From CBDBKE01 sp965218055 (GTDB lineage: Bacteria; Acidobacteriota; Terriglobia; JAJPHL01; JAPKYU01): a stretch of DNA of 64,000 nt. The stretch covers positions 2,969,982-3,033,981 of the forward strand of contig CBDCKA010000002.1 in NCBI GenBank assembly GCA_965218055.1. Reading direction: 5' to 3'. Numbering within the stretch: position 1 is the first letter of the stretch; the number at the start of each line of letters is the position of its first letter. Shown here one piece after another: positions 35,460-43,362 of this stretch. The notes beneath the pieces were generated by a model. It was not told the origin of the DNA and searched no databases. It saw nothing but the letters and a program-made list of their open reading frames with translations. Made by a program: the position numbers and the translations under genes.

Positions 35460-36371
35460 TTAATCGCCGGTGCCCGAGCCTTCGGCTTTCACCCGCACTT
35501 GGGTTCCAGCCAAGTCCTCCATAAGCGTAATGGCGGCCGCGTAGTCCTCGTCTCCGTGGCCGCGGGTAATGGAGGCGCCGAGCAGCTCATGCACCAGGGC
35601 CAGGCCCGGCAACGGGACACCCAGTTCCCGGCCCGATTCCAGCATCAGGGAAATGTCCTTGCGCATCCACTTCATGGAGAAATTGGTGCTCCAATCCCCA
35701 TTGAAGACCGCATTCTTCTTGTATTGCAAGATTCCGACCTGAGCCGCGCTGTTCTGAACAATGTCGTACATCAGCTCGGGCGGCACACCGGCCTTGGTCG
35801 CCAGCACGAAGCCTTCGCACACGCCCTGGTAGGTCAGGGCCAGCACCAGGTTCTGGGAAAGCTTGGCGTGCAGGCCCATGCCGTTGGCGCCGACGTAGTA
35901 GAGGCTCTTGCCCATCGGCAGGAAATACTCGCGGACGCGCTCGAACACGGCGCGATCGCCGCCAATCATGAACGTCAGGGTCCCCTTTTCAGCGCCTGCC
36001 TTGCTGCCGGTGCAAGGCGCATCGAGAAACTGGGCGCCCCGGGCCGCGAACTGGGCCGCCACCCGGCGGCTCACCGAGGGTGAAACCGTGCTGCAGTCCA
36101 CCACGGTAGCGCCCTTGCGGATGCCTTGGATCAGGCCCTGGGAGCCAACCGTGATCTCCTGCATGTGCTCGGAATTGCCCACGCAGAAAAATACCAGGTC
36201 GCATTTGCCAGCCAGGTCGGCTGGGGAGGTCGCCACCTGGGCACCTTCTTTCCCCAGTTGCTTGGCTTTCTCGAGAGTGTGGCTGAAGACCGTCAGCGGG
36301 TGCCCCGCTGCCAGCAGGTGTCGCGCCATGGGCATACCCATGATGCCCAAACCGATGAATCCCAGTTGCAT
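35460..36371 (-). CDS. Beta-hydroxyacid dehydrogenase (tartronate semialdehyde reductase-like)
   Basis: NAD(P)-binding 3-hydroxyisobutyrate dehydrogenase family enzyme, about 303 residues. The Rossmann motif GFIGLGIMGMPMA is at residues 4-16, DAPCTGSKAGAEKGTL (DxPVSGG-type substrate loop, here variant) near 115-130, and NGMGLHAKLSQNL with the catalytic Lys near 165-178. In context with glycerate kinase and a D-glycerate dehydrogenase it is most likely a 2-hydroxy-3-oxopropionate reductase. The ATG at 36371 has GGAGG seven bases upstream; it lies 42 bases after the glycerate kinase stop. Confidence 0.85.
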   Translation of the reverse strand: MQLGFIGLGIMGMPMARHLLAAGHPLTVFSHTLEKAKQLGKEGAQVATSPADLAGKCDLVFFCVGNSEHMQEITVGSQGLIQGIRKGATVVDCSTVSPSVSRRVAAQFAARGAQFLDAPCTGSKAGAEKGTLTFMIGGDRAVFERVREYFLPMGKSLYYVGANGMGLHAKLSQNLVLALTYQGVCEGFVLATKAGVPPELMYDIVQNSAAQVGILQYKKNAVFNGDWSTNFSMKWMRKDISLMLESGRELGVPLPGLALVHELLGASITRGHGDEDYAAAITLMEDLAGTQVRVKAEGSGTGD

Positions 36372-36413
36372 TGTTTTCCTCCGAGAAGATCGAGTCATTT
36401 TGGACTAACGGCG

Positions 36414-37709
36414 CTAGCCCGCCACCAACACGCGCAAATCCCGCACGTTATTGCCGGTGGGACCAGTGACCAATGCATCGCCGAGGGTTGAGAAAAAGGT
36501 GTAGGAGTCGGAGCGGCGCAAGAAGGCGACCGGGTCCAGGCCATCGGCTCGGGCACGGACCAGTGTGGTCCCGTCGGCCACCGCGCCGGCCGCCGGGCTG
36601 TTGCCGTCCACGCCGTCGGTCCCCGCGCTCATAACAGCGATGTTCTCCCCCTCGATCTGCGTGGCACAGTAGAGGGCAAACGCCAGGTTCCGGCCGCCAA
36701 TCCCATCGCCGGTCACCGGACAGCTCAGCTCCCCGCCGCTGATTAGGCAGAGCGCTCCGCCCACCTGCTGCCGCAAACCCCGCAGCCTGCCAAGCAGATG
36801 GTCAGCGGCCTTCTCCAGCGGCCAATCGTCGCAGCTCAGGTCCACCTCAGCTTTCCAGCCGCGCGCTTCAGCCAGCCGCGACACCGCAGCGATGCCGTCC
36901 GCATTCGACAGCACCGCCTGGTAGCGGCACCGGGCAAAGCGCGAGTCGCCCGGTTTGGGCGTCCCCGGGATTTCCCCAGACACCAGCCGCCGCCGGTAGG
37001 GTTCGGGAAGCTGGGCCGCCATGTCGTACTGCTTCGCTACTTCCAGACACTCGGCCACGGTGGACTCGTCCGGCATGGTGGGACCGCTGGCCACCGAGGA
37101 GGGCTTGTCGGCGGGCACGTCGGACACGTAGAGCGTGACCTGCCTGGCCGGATAGGCGGCTAAAGCCAAGCGGCCTCCCTTGACTGCCGAGAAATGTTTC
37201 CGCACTACGTTCATCTCATAGATATTGGCGCCACAGGTGACCAGAAGGCGATGAAACGCTGCCGCGTCCTGCAGGGTGGTGTCGTCAAATAGGGGCTTCT
37301 CCAGCAGCGCCGAGCCCCCGCCGGAGATCAGAAACAGCATCAGGGTCTGCTCATCGGCTTCGGTGGCCAGTTTGAGCGCGGCCCCGGCGGCTTCCAGACT
37401 TTCCGCATTGGGATAGGGGTGGCCGCCGACGATGTAACGGAACTGAGGAAGGGGCTGGCGAGGCGGCGCGCTGGGCACCACCAAGCCGCTCACCCGGCCT
37501 GTGCCCATGATCTGGTCCAGGGTGGCAGCCATTTCCGCAGCTGCCTTTCCGAAGGCCACAACCTGAATGCTGCCGTACTGATCGAGCGGGTATCGGTCGC
37601 TGCCCGTCTCCAGCGCCATGTTTTTGACCCTGATGCCCGCCCGCATCCGCAAAGGCAGGTCCAGCTTGCGGAGAGCATCCAGAAACATCTGGCGGAGAAG
37701 TTCGCGCAT
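36414..37709 (-). CDS. Glycerate 2-kinase (MOFRL family)
   Basis: GckA/TtuD-type glycerate kinase of about 431 residues that phosphorylates D-glycerate to 2-phosphoglycerate. The N-terminal part has VVAFGKAAAEMA near 50, LISGGGSALLEKP near 110, and the VYVSDVPAD-like LYVSDVPADKPSSVASGPT near 180. The C-terminal MOFRL domain has GGRNLAFALY and AGTDGVDGNSPAAGAVADG. Start: ATG 37709 lies just before the first conserved helix; ATG 37751, preceded by AGGGA, is also possible. It sits between two dehydrogenases of the same pathway. Confidence 0.9.
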   Translation of the reverse strand: MRELLRQMFLDALRKLDLPLRMRAGIRVKNMALETGSDRYPLDQYGSIQVVAFGKAAAEMAATLDQIMGTGRVSGLVVPSAPPRQPLPQFRYIVGGHPYPNAESLEAAGAALKLATEADEQTLMLFLISGGGSALLEKPLFDDTTLQDAAAFHRLLVTCGANIYEMNVVRKHFSAVKGGRLALAAYPARQVTLYVSDVPADKPSSVASGPTMPDESTVAECLEVAKQYDMAAQLPEPYRRRLVSGEIPGTPKPGDSRFARCRYQAVLSNADGIAAVSRLAEARGWKAEVDLSCDDWPLEKAADHLLGRLRGLRQQVGGALCLISGGELSCPVTGDGIGGRNLAFALYCATQIEGENIAVMSAGTDGVDGNSPAAGAVADGTTLVRARADGLDPVAFLRRSDSYTFFSTLGDALVTGPTGNNVRDLRVLVAG

Positions 37710-37822
37710 GCGAACGGAAGTCCTGACCTCCAACGGCGTGAGGGGACACATGCTTCCCTGTCCGTCCCCCGGCCAGGGGGTAACGGACACCCGGCGCTCG
37801 TCAGGAGGGCCAGTCGCGCGGG

Positions 37823-38812
37823 TCAGCCTTTGCTGGCCAGCACGTCGCGGTTCACCAGGGTGGGCGGCGTGCGCCCGCTCAGTCCGGCGATGCAGTTTTC
37901 GGCAGCCAGAAGCGCCATGCGCTCGCGTGTGTTCACCGAGCCGCTGGCAATGTGCGGCGCCAAAACCGCGTTGTCCAGCTTGAGCAGCTCGGCATGCACC
38001 TTGGGCTCGAGCTCAAACACGTCCAGGCCGGCGCCAGCCAGCTGCCCAGATTTCAGCGCATCCACCAGGGCCTGCTCATCCACTACCGGCCCGCGCGCGG
38101 TGTTAATAAGGATGGCGCCAGGCTTCATCATTGCCAGCGTCTTGGCGTTGATCAGATGCCGTGTTGTGGGCAGCAGCGGCACGTGCAAACTGAGGAAATC
38201 GGATTCGCGCAGCACCGTGTCCCTTGGTACGAATTCCACACCCAACTCGCGCTCCACCTCCGGCTTGGGGCGAAACTCGTCGTAATAGATCACCCGCATG
38301 TCAAAACCGCGAGCCCGGCGCGCCATGCTGGCGCCGATCCGCCCAATGCCCAACAGACCCAGCGTGGCGTGGTGGATGTCGGCTCCCAGGAGCAGGTCCA
38401 TCTTCCACTCCTTGAATTTTCCAGCACGCACGAAGCGGTCAGCCTCGGCGACGCGACGCGCTGCGGCCATCAGCAGGGTGAAGGCGAAATCGGCAGTGGT
38501 GTCGGTGAGCACGTCCGGCGTGTTGGTGAGCATCACGCCGTGACGGGTGGCGGCCGCTACGTCCACATTATCGAAGCCGACGGCCACGTTGCAGGCGATC
38601 TTCAAGCCGGGCGTGGCGGACAGCAGTCCCTCGTTGATCTTGTCATGCAGCAGACAGATCAAACCCTGCCGATCGGCCAGCCGGTGTCTCAGCTCCTCGG
38701 CCGAAAGCGCCCGGTCTTCCTCGTTGACGTCCACGTCGTAATTCTGCTTCAGCATCTCGATGGCTTTTTGCGGGATGCGTCGGGAAACTAGAACTTTGGC
38801 ACGCTCGCTCAT
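37823..38812 (-). CDS. D-glycerate dehydrogenase / hydroxypyruvate reductase
   Basis: D-isomer-specific 2-hydroxyacid dehydrogenase of 329 residues. The NAD-binding GLLGIGRIGASMARRA is near residues 150-165, the catalytic Arg in INTARGPVVDE near 232-242, Glu in LDVFELEP near 260, and His in LAPHIASGS near 280. It reduces glyoxylate and hydroxypyruvate. With the downstream glycerate kinase and semialdehyde reductase it forms a glyoxylate-to-2-phosphoglycerate route. It is the first gene of that minus-strand set. Confidence 0.92.
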   Translation of the reverse strand: MSERAKVLVSRRIPQKAIEMLKQNYDVDVNEEDRALSAEELRHRLADRQGLICLLHDKINEGLLSATPGLKIACNVAVGFDNVDVAAATRHGVMLTNTPDVLTDTTADFAFTLLMAAARRVAEADRFVRAGKFKEWKMDLLLGADIHHATLGLLGIGRIGASMARRARGFDMRVIYYDEFRPKPEVERELGVEFVPRDTVLRESDFLSLHVPLLPTTRHLINAKTLAMMKPGAILINTARGPVVDEQALVDALKSGQLAGAGLDVFELEPKVHAELLKLDNAVLAPHIASGSVNTRERMALLAAENCIAGLSGRTPPTLVNRDVLASKG

Positions 38813-38895
38813 AGAGGCCTCATATATAGGATCAGCAGCTCATCCTACAGTGCGGCAGCCCGGGGCGCAAGTGCTACGATTCGGTTCGGCAATGG

Positions 38896-39639
38896 CTATC
38901 GAGGCGAGATCAGTTTTTTCCAGGCACCGTAGACTTCCTGGGATTGATAAACCGGGAAGCGGCCTTTGATCAGATCGGAGTCCACATACTGTGGCTGGTC
39001 CACTAAGTCTTTGACATAAGTGGCGAAGTACCCCCGTTCCATGGCACCCATGGCTGTAGCGAAAACACACCCCCCGCCCGCGGTGCCAGCTAACAACACG
39101 CTTCGGATGGACTTTCCCTTCAACGCATCGTCCAAGTAAGTCTTATAGAAAGTATTTGACCGGCCCTTGCGTACGACCAGATCTCCAGGCCTGGGAGCAA
39201 GCTCCTTGATTGTTCGCGAACCCCAGGTCCCCTCCACCGCACAGGAAACCTAATCACTGTTGCGGTGAGTCCAATACTCCGGACCATTGACCAACATTCT
39301 CCCATTTCGAGCCCGATGGATGTACTCCGCATACACAACCATGACACCCATCTCTCTGGCTCGCTGGAGGAACTGGGCCAGGCCCTTGACCTGTCCCTTA
39401 TACGCAGGCACGACTTCGTGTTTCTGCGGGTCGGGTTCTGCAGATTGGTCCTTGCGCCGGTAGCCGCCCTGCGACGACAGAATTTCGTTTTGCATGTCGA
39501 CGACTATGACGGCAGTATGGGTCGGATCGACCAGTTCATCGATCGTGGTCAGGACCCTGACTCCGTTAATGATGCGCTCACAAAAGGCGAGAGCGGGGAA
39601 CAAGAGAACCACGAGTCGCGAGGAAGTGACCCTTTTCAT
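38896..39639 (-). pseudogene. Isochorismatase-family hydrolase, interrupted by in-frame TAG
   Basis: A secreted cysteine hydrolase of the isochorismatase family. A signal-like N-terminus (VVLLFPALAF) is followed by AVIVVDMQNEIL, which gives the catalytic Asp; the Lys is in VVRKGRSNTF and the Cys in AGGGCVFAT. Between them a TAG at 39250-39252 breaks THRNSD*VSCAVEGTWG with no change of frame, since conserved sequence continues on both sides. Without the stop the protein would be about 247 residues. It lies alone between the glyoxylate genes and an IS3 element, so loss may be recent. Confidence 0.8.
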
Positions 39640-39695
39640 TTTCTATCAACTCCTGTCAAAGACTGATTTCTTTAGACACTGATTCTGAGAGTTTT

Positions 39696-40613
39696 TTACG
39701 CGACTAACGCATACCGTTTGGCGAATACCACAGGCGGCATGTTGAGCGCGGAGTGAATCCGCGTGTTGTTGTAGTCCCACAGGGTGCGGTAGATCTCCGC
39801 CACTAGCTCCCCCAGTGTTTTGAAGCGGTTCGGATCTCCCAGGTCAACCTTGAATTTGTCGTAGAACGATTCCTGGTATCCGTTCTCCCAAGGGCACCCC
39901 GGGCGGCTCCGTGAAATCACGATGCCGCATCCATCAAGGATTTCAGTGAACGCCATCGCGTCATACTCCCTCCCGTTGTCGGAGTGGAATAGACCCGGGC
40001 GCGGATGATGGAGCAGGGCGTTGGAAAGCGCCTGAATGGTGAGCGCGGCTCCCTTTCTCACCGCAACCTGGATTCCCAGGATCCGGCGGGTGTAGAGATC
40101 GATCACGGTCGCCACATAGACCTTCTTTCCGTGCTGCACGAACTCGGTGAAGTCCGTTGCCCAGATGTGGTTTGCATATGCGGGCATGAGCGCGAGCAGG
40201 AGGTTGGGATAGGTCCGGGAAACCTTGGATTTTCTCCATTTTCTGCCTCTCCTGCGGTAGGGCTTGATGCCAAACAGACGCATGACCCTCTGCGCCCGCT
40301 GGCGGCAGAGTCCCAGTGCCGTAGCAATTCGCCGGGAGCCGTAGGAGGGATGGATCTGCAGCTCTTCTTCCAGGCGGACCTTGAGGCGCCAGTCCTTCTC
40401 CTTCATTCTTGGGACGTAATACAGGCTCGCGCGGGATATGCCAAGGGCTCGGGCAAGCGCTGATTTGTTTCTTCCTTCGCTCAATTGTTTTTTTGAGTCA
40501 TGGAGAGCTTGAGCGTGATCTCGCCCACGAGTTCCAGGAGTTCTCTGTTCTGCTTCTGAAGTCGGGAGAACTCCGCCCAGGACGGGGCACCGGTTGCTCC
40601 TTTTACCATCCAA
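39696..40613 (-). CDS. IS3 transposase OrfB (DDE integrase)
   Basis: Integrase-core half of an IS3 transposase. The catalytic triad is visible: D in IWATDFTEF, D in FHSDNGREY, and E in WENGYQESFYDKF. An HTH_21-type segment (HPSYGSRRIATALG) precedes it. In vivo it is probably made as an OrfAB fusion by -1 frameshifting at 40488-40494, joining at SKKQLSEGRNK; the upstream part of this frame (residues 1-40) overlaps orfA and is probably not translated from its own start. Confidence 0.93.
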   Translation of the reverse strand: MDGKRSNRCPVLGGVLPTSEAEQRTPGTRGRDHAQALHDSKKQLSEGRNKSALARALGISRASLYYVPRMKEKDWRLKVRLEEELQIHPSYGSRRIATALGLCRQRAQRVMRLFGIKPYRRRGRKWRKSKVSRTYPNLLLALMPAYANHIWATDFTEFVQHGKKVYVATVIDLYTRRILGIQVAVRKGAALTIQALSNALLHHPRPGLFHSDNGREYDAMAFTEILDGCGIVISRSRPGCPWENGYQESFYDKFKVDLGDPNRFKTLGELVAEIYRTLWDYNNTRIHSALNMPPVVFAKRYALVA

Positions 40614-40741
40614 CCATAGATGGTCCCTTCAGAAATACCGTGATCCTTGGCGGCCTGGGCCACCGAGATGCCTTCTTCCTTGACGCGGCGTAGGATATCG
40701 GCTTTTACGTCAGCTGCAATACGATGATGTTTTTTGTTCAT
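40481..40741 (-). CDS. IS3 transposase OrfA (helix-turn-helix)
   Basis: An 86-residue HTH_Tnp_1 protein that recognises the element's ends. The helix-turn-helix reads ISVAQAAKDHGISEGTIYGWM, followed by a leucine-zipper-like helix (FSRLQKQNRELLELVGEITLKL) used for multimerisation. It ends MTQKNN just past the A7 run where ribosomes can shift to orfB. Confidence 0.93.
   Translation of the reverse strand: MNKKHHRIAADVKADILRRVKEEGISVAQAAKDHGISEGTIYGWMVKGATGAPSWAEFSRLQKQNRELLELVGEITLKLSMTQKNN
40488..40494 (-). promoter_or_regulatory. Programmed -1 frameshift site of the IS3 element
   Basis: Seven T residues on the plus strand give A AAA AAC in the orfA frame on the minus strand, the optimal X XXY YYZ heptamer for -1 slippage. 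A shift here enters the orfB frame exactly (codons AAA AAA CAA TTG), and the orfA stop lies five bases later. Confidence 0.85.
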
Positions 40742-40781
40742 ATGACACCAGGGTAGTTAATTCCCAACCTCAGTGTCTAAA

Positions 40782-41014
40782 TTACCCAGTCCAGGGCACC
40801 TAACCTTTTTGCGTCTTTGTTGATTGTCACAACTCCTCCTTTGGCATCAATGATTTTTTGGTCGGGTCCCAACACCCAGCCCTCAACCGCAAAACGGTGC
40901 GGTTTCTAAATTCTGACCGAAGACAAGTATATTTTACATGTTCGCGGTTGCCAGCAACCGAAACTCTTTGAATTGGAATGCGCTTTTCGCGGAATAAGGC
41001 GCTGGTGCTTGCGG
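40782..41014. other. Gap between IS3 element and membrane operon
   Basis: About 230 bases of AT-richer DNA between the right IS end and the stop of the FkbM-like gene. No open frame or RNA gene was recognised. The sequence includes runs such as TTTTTTGGTCGGG and probably holds a terminator or decayed sequence. Confidence 0.4.
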
Positions 41015-42154
41015 CTATGGCCGTTTAGGGTGCTCCAAGGGTCGCTCTCGCAGATCGTAATTGGATGGTTCGTAATGGTTCAGTGCTGTATAGGGTTCGC
41101 TGAAGCGGTCGCCGACGAGGTCTTGGCGAACAAAGAATGCATTCACTCCACCCAAGGTGCAGCCAACGAGCACATAGCCCTTTCTGCGGCCGAAAATTTC
41201 GAGAGCCGTCAAACTCGCGCCAAACTGATCCGTGCCATCCCAGAACGCATTCGCATCGTACTCTATGACCCATTCAACTCCCGGTGGGAATTTCTCATTG
41301 TACTCCACGACAACTGTCCTGGGACGATATCGCTCGATCTTCCGCCAAACCCAATAGTCATTTCTGTCAATGTCGATGGCCAGCAAGTCGAACTCTAGCG
41401 GCACATTGGCTCTGGCGAGGAGATTTTCAATGTTCTCCGCCGTGACAATCGCATCGAGGATAACTAGCCGACGCGATTGAATGTCCACCGCAAAATTCTT
41501 TCGGACAGTATTCACAGCCTCCCTGTCCGCGTCGATCCACAATCCAGTCCAAGCATGACAAAGAAGAAAAACAGTATTGTTCTCGTGACCGTCACCAGAA
41601 CCGAATTCTACAAACACCTTGTTCGTGACGCCGATCCTGCGGAAGATCTCGGCTATCGTGCCATCCTCACCGGCCTGCGAGTACATTCTCGCTTCGTGCC
41701 TGTTGAGCCGCTTTGGATCTTGATACCTGGGCTGGGAAAGCAGCCTTTGTGTCACTTGTTGCACGTGCATTTCGTAAGGCGGATCGCTTCGAATTCCGGA
41801 GCACGTGTCTCCCAGGCAACAAGTTCCCAAATAAAGGCCAAAAACGCCACGCCAAATCTCGTTCCATTCCAAGTAGGAATGATGCCCAGAGAGCTTTCCG
41901 TAAACAATGCTCCCCCTCCACCATACCGAGCAGCGTTTGCTATCGATGCTGGACCACCACAGCCCTGCCGCCACCATCACCGTCGCCAGCGCCCAGGCTT
42001 TCCACTCGTGGCTGGACCAGATCAGGCCGGCGGCACAGACCAGGCTCATCAGCAAGAGCGCGTCGTGGATGCTCCAGATCCCCCCAGCGGTCGCGATCAG
42101 AGCCGCCAGCACCAGGGCTACCTGTCTGCGCCCGGAGACAGTTAGGTTTGGCAA
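41015..42154 (-). CDS. Membrane-anchored FkbM-like methyltransferase
   Basis: A 379-residue protein. Residues about 8-75 contain two to three hydrophobic segments (QVALVLAALIATAGGIW, LLLMSLVCAAGLIW, WALATVMVAAGLWW). After a linker, a SAM-methyltransferase-like domain starts at YSQAGEDGTIAEIF and has FVEFGSGDGHENNTVFL and LLAIDIDRNDYWVW, the FkbM type used on sugars and lipids. The acceptor is unknown. It begins five bases after the stop of the coiled-coil membrane protein gene, so it is the last gene of a three-gene operon. Confidence 0.75.
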   Translation of the reverse strand: MPNLTVSGRRQVALVLAALIATAGGIWSIHDALLLMSLVCAAGLIWSSHEWKAWALATVMVAAGLWWSSIDSKRCSVWWRGSIVYGKLSGHHSYLEWNEIWRGVFGLYLGTCCLGDTCSGIRSDPPYEMHVQQVTQRLLSQPRYQDPKRLNRHEARMYSQAGEDGTIAEIFRRIGVTNKVFVEFGSGDGHENNTVFLLCHAWTGLWIDADREAVNTVRKNFAVDIQSRRLVILDAIVTAENIENLLARANVPLEFDLLAIDIDRNDYWVWRKIERYRPRTVVVEYNEKFPPGVEWVIEYDANAFWDGTDQFGASLTALEIFGRRKGYVLVGCTLGGVNAFFVRQDLVGDRFSEPYTALNHYEPSNYDLRERPLEHPKRP

Positions 42155-42159
42155 AGTCG

Positions 42160-42783
42160 TTACCCCAAGGGAGGACTGTTCAGGAACTCCATGTCCGATC
42201 CGACCTCGATTCGGTTACGCTTTCGGAAGGGAGGGCGGCCGAACGGACGGATCGTTTTGATTGTCACGCCCGCCCGAATGAGGGTATAAGCGACGAGCTT
42301 CACGTCCGAGGTCGAGATATCTTCGCCGAGCCAGATCGCGTCGGTAGCGACCCCTTCCGGTATTCGCGGGTTGGGGGGCTTGAGATCTACGGCGAAGCCA
42401 AGCTCCCGAAGCGATTCTGCGACAACATCTCGATCTAGGTCCCGTGAGAAGACATCGACGGTTACCTGGGAGCGCGCAACCGCAGACGAACGGCTCGCCT
42501 CTTTGCGTCGAGCGGAGTTTGCCTCGATTGTCCGGCGGATTGCTTCAGGAGGAAGTCCCCGGGCTGCGGCCCTCTTACTGCTCCATCCTAGATTAGAGAG
42601 CAGCGCCGTCCGGTTTCCCTCCAGTAGTTGAATGTCGCGCTCCAGGTCCTGGCTAGTCTCAATCAATCGCTGCCTAGTCTCAAGGAGTTGCGGAATCTCG
42701 AGAGCTAGGACGATTGTGAGTGCAGCAGCGCCGACAGAAATGCCGATCTGAACCTTGACGAGCTTGGCGAAGCGCTCAGCCAT
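42160..42783 (-). CDS. Membrane protein with coiled coil, unknown function
   Basis: A 207-residue protein, not recognised. One transmembrane helix (about residues 8-30, VGAAALTIVLALEI) leads into a heptad-rich helix (RQRLIETSQDLERDIQLLEG) and a basic linker. The last 80 residues (VDVFSRDLDRDVVAESLRELGFAVD, then SDVKLVAYTLIRAGVTIKTIRPF) look like a small alpha/beta domain with two similar halves, reminiscent of SPOR/LytR-C folds. The ATG at 42783 has GGAGG nine bases upstream and overlaps the end of the 83-residue gene by eight bases. Confidence 0.7.
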   Translation of the reverse strand: MAERFAKLVKVQIGISVGAAALTIVLALEIPQLLETRQRLIETSQDLERDIQLLEGNRTALLSNLGWSSKRAAARGLPPEAIRRTIEANSARRKEASRSSAVARSQVTVDVFSRDLDRDVVAESLRELGFAVDLKPPNPRIPEGVATDAIWLGEDISTSDVKLVAYTLIRAGVTIKTIRPFGRPPFRKRNRIEVGSDMEFLNSPPLG

Positions 42784-43027
42784 CTTTTTTTCCTCCAGAG
42801 AGAGCAGCGCGGATATATGCGTAGCCGACGCTCCCGAATCCGAGGAGACCGCTCCCAACGCCAATTCCCTTAACGCTGCCAATGTGTGCGGGGTCGATGG
42901 CGCCCCGGCTAAGGAGCAGCAACGTGCCAACGAGCAGGACCAAGAGGCACAGGCAGCCAGTCGTGGCCACGATGAGCCTAATGATTTGCTCTGGGCCCCA
43001 AAATGTCGTTCCGACGGGCCGGTTCAT
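42776..43027 (-). CDS. Small two-helix membrane protein
   Basis: An 83-residue protein with two hydrophobic segments (IIRLIVATTGCLCLLVLLVGTLLLL and VGSGLLGFGSVGYAYIRAAL), probably a small integral membrane protein with both ends on the same side. The ATG at 43027 has GGGAGG ten bases upstream. It is the first gene of the three-gene membrane operon and ends inside the start of the next gene. No family is recognised. Confidence 0.7.
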   Translation of the reverse strand: MNRPVGTTFWGPEQIIRLIVATTGCLCLLVLLVGTLLLLSRGAIDPAHIGSVKGIGVGSGLLGFGSVGYAYIRAALSGGKKDG

Positions 43028-43044
43028 TGCGCCTGACCTCCCAG

Positions 43045-43344
43045 AAGTATATACCCGTCGGGGTGCACGAAGAGAAGATCCTGCCGCCCTATGGCTTGCC
43101 GGGATACCAGGCCAGCCATGCTTGCGTGCGTCTGCTGCCCCGCGACGCCGAATGGCTGTTCCATTGGGGGGAGGGCTGGAAGCTCGGCCCGCACGGGTGG
43201 GGCGTGGTCGAGCACGGTACTCCCGTGCTCATCCTGGGTCGCTACGACTTCGGTTCCCCCCCCTGGCGTTCCGATGACCGCATTCAGGCAGCGACCGACC
43301 TGCCGGTACCCAGCCCCGAACGCCCCACTCTCACCTCCGGCTGA
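43045..43344 (+). pseudogene. C-terminal fragment of a YkuD L,D-transpeptidase
   Basis: The frame reads YIPVGVHEEKILPPYGLPGY then ASHACVRLL and ends GTPVLILGRYDF plus a short tail. The SHACVR segment is the YkuD catalytic motif (S/H-G-C-V/I-R, with Ala for Gly), so this is the last 90 or so residues of a peptidoglycan L,D-transpeptidase. The first two thirds and the start are missing; the frame simply runs into the divergent membrane operon's leader. It was probably cut by rearrangement. Confidence 0.65.
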
Positions 43345-43362
43345 GATACACGAGGAGCCGCA

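Larger units (their letters stand above)
39671..40781 (-). mobile_element. IS3-family insertion sequence, apparently intact
   Basis: A 1.1-kb element bounded by 12-base inverted repeats TTTAGACACTGA (39671-39682) and TCAGTGTCTAAA (40770-40781). It carries orfA and orfB on the minus strand, joined by a classical A AAA AAC slippery heptamer. Target-site duplications could not be recognised with these ends, so the exact tips are uncertain by a few bases. Confidence 0.85.
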
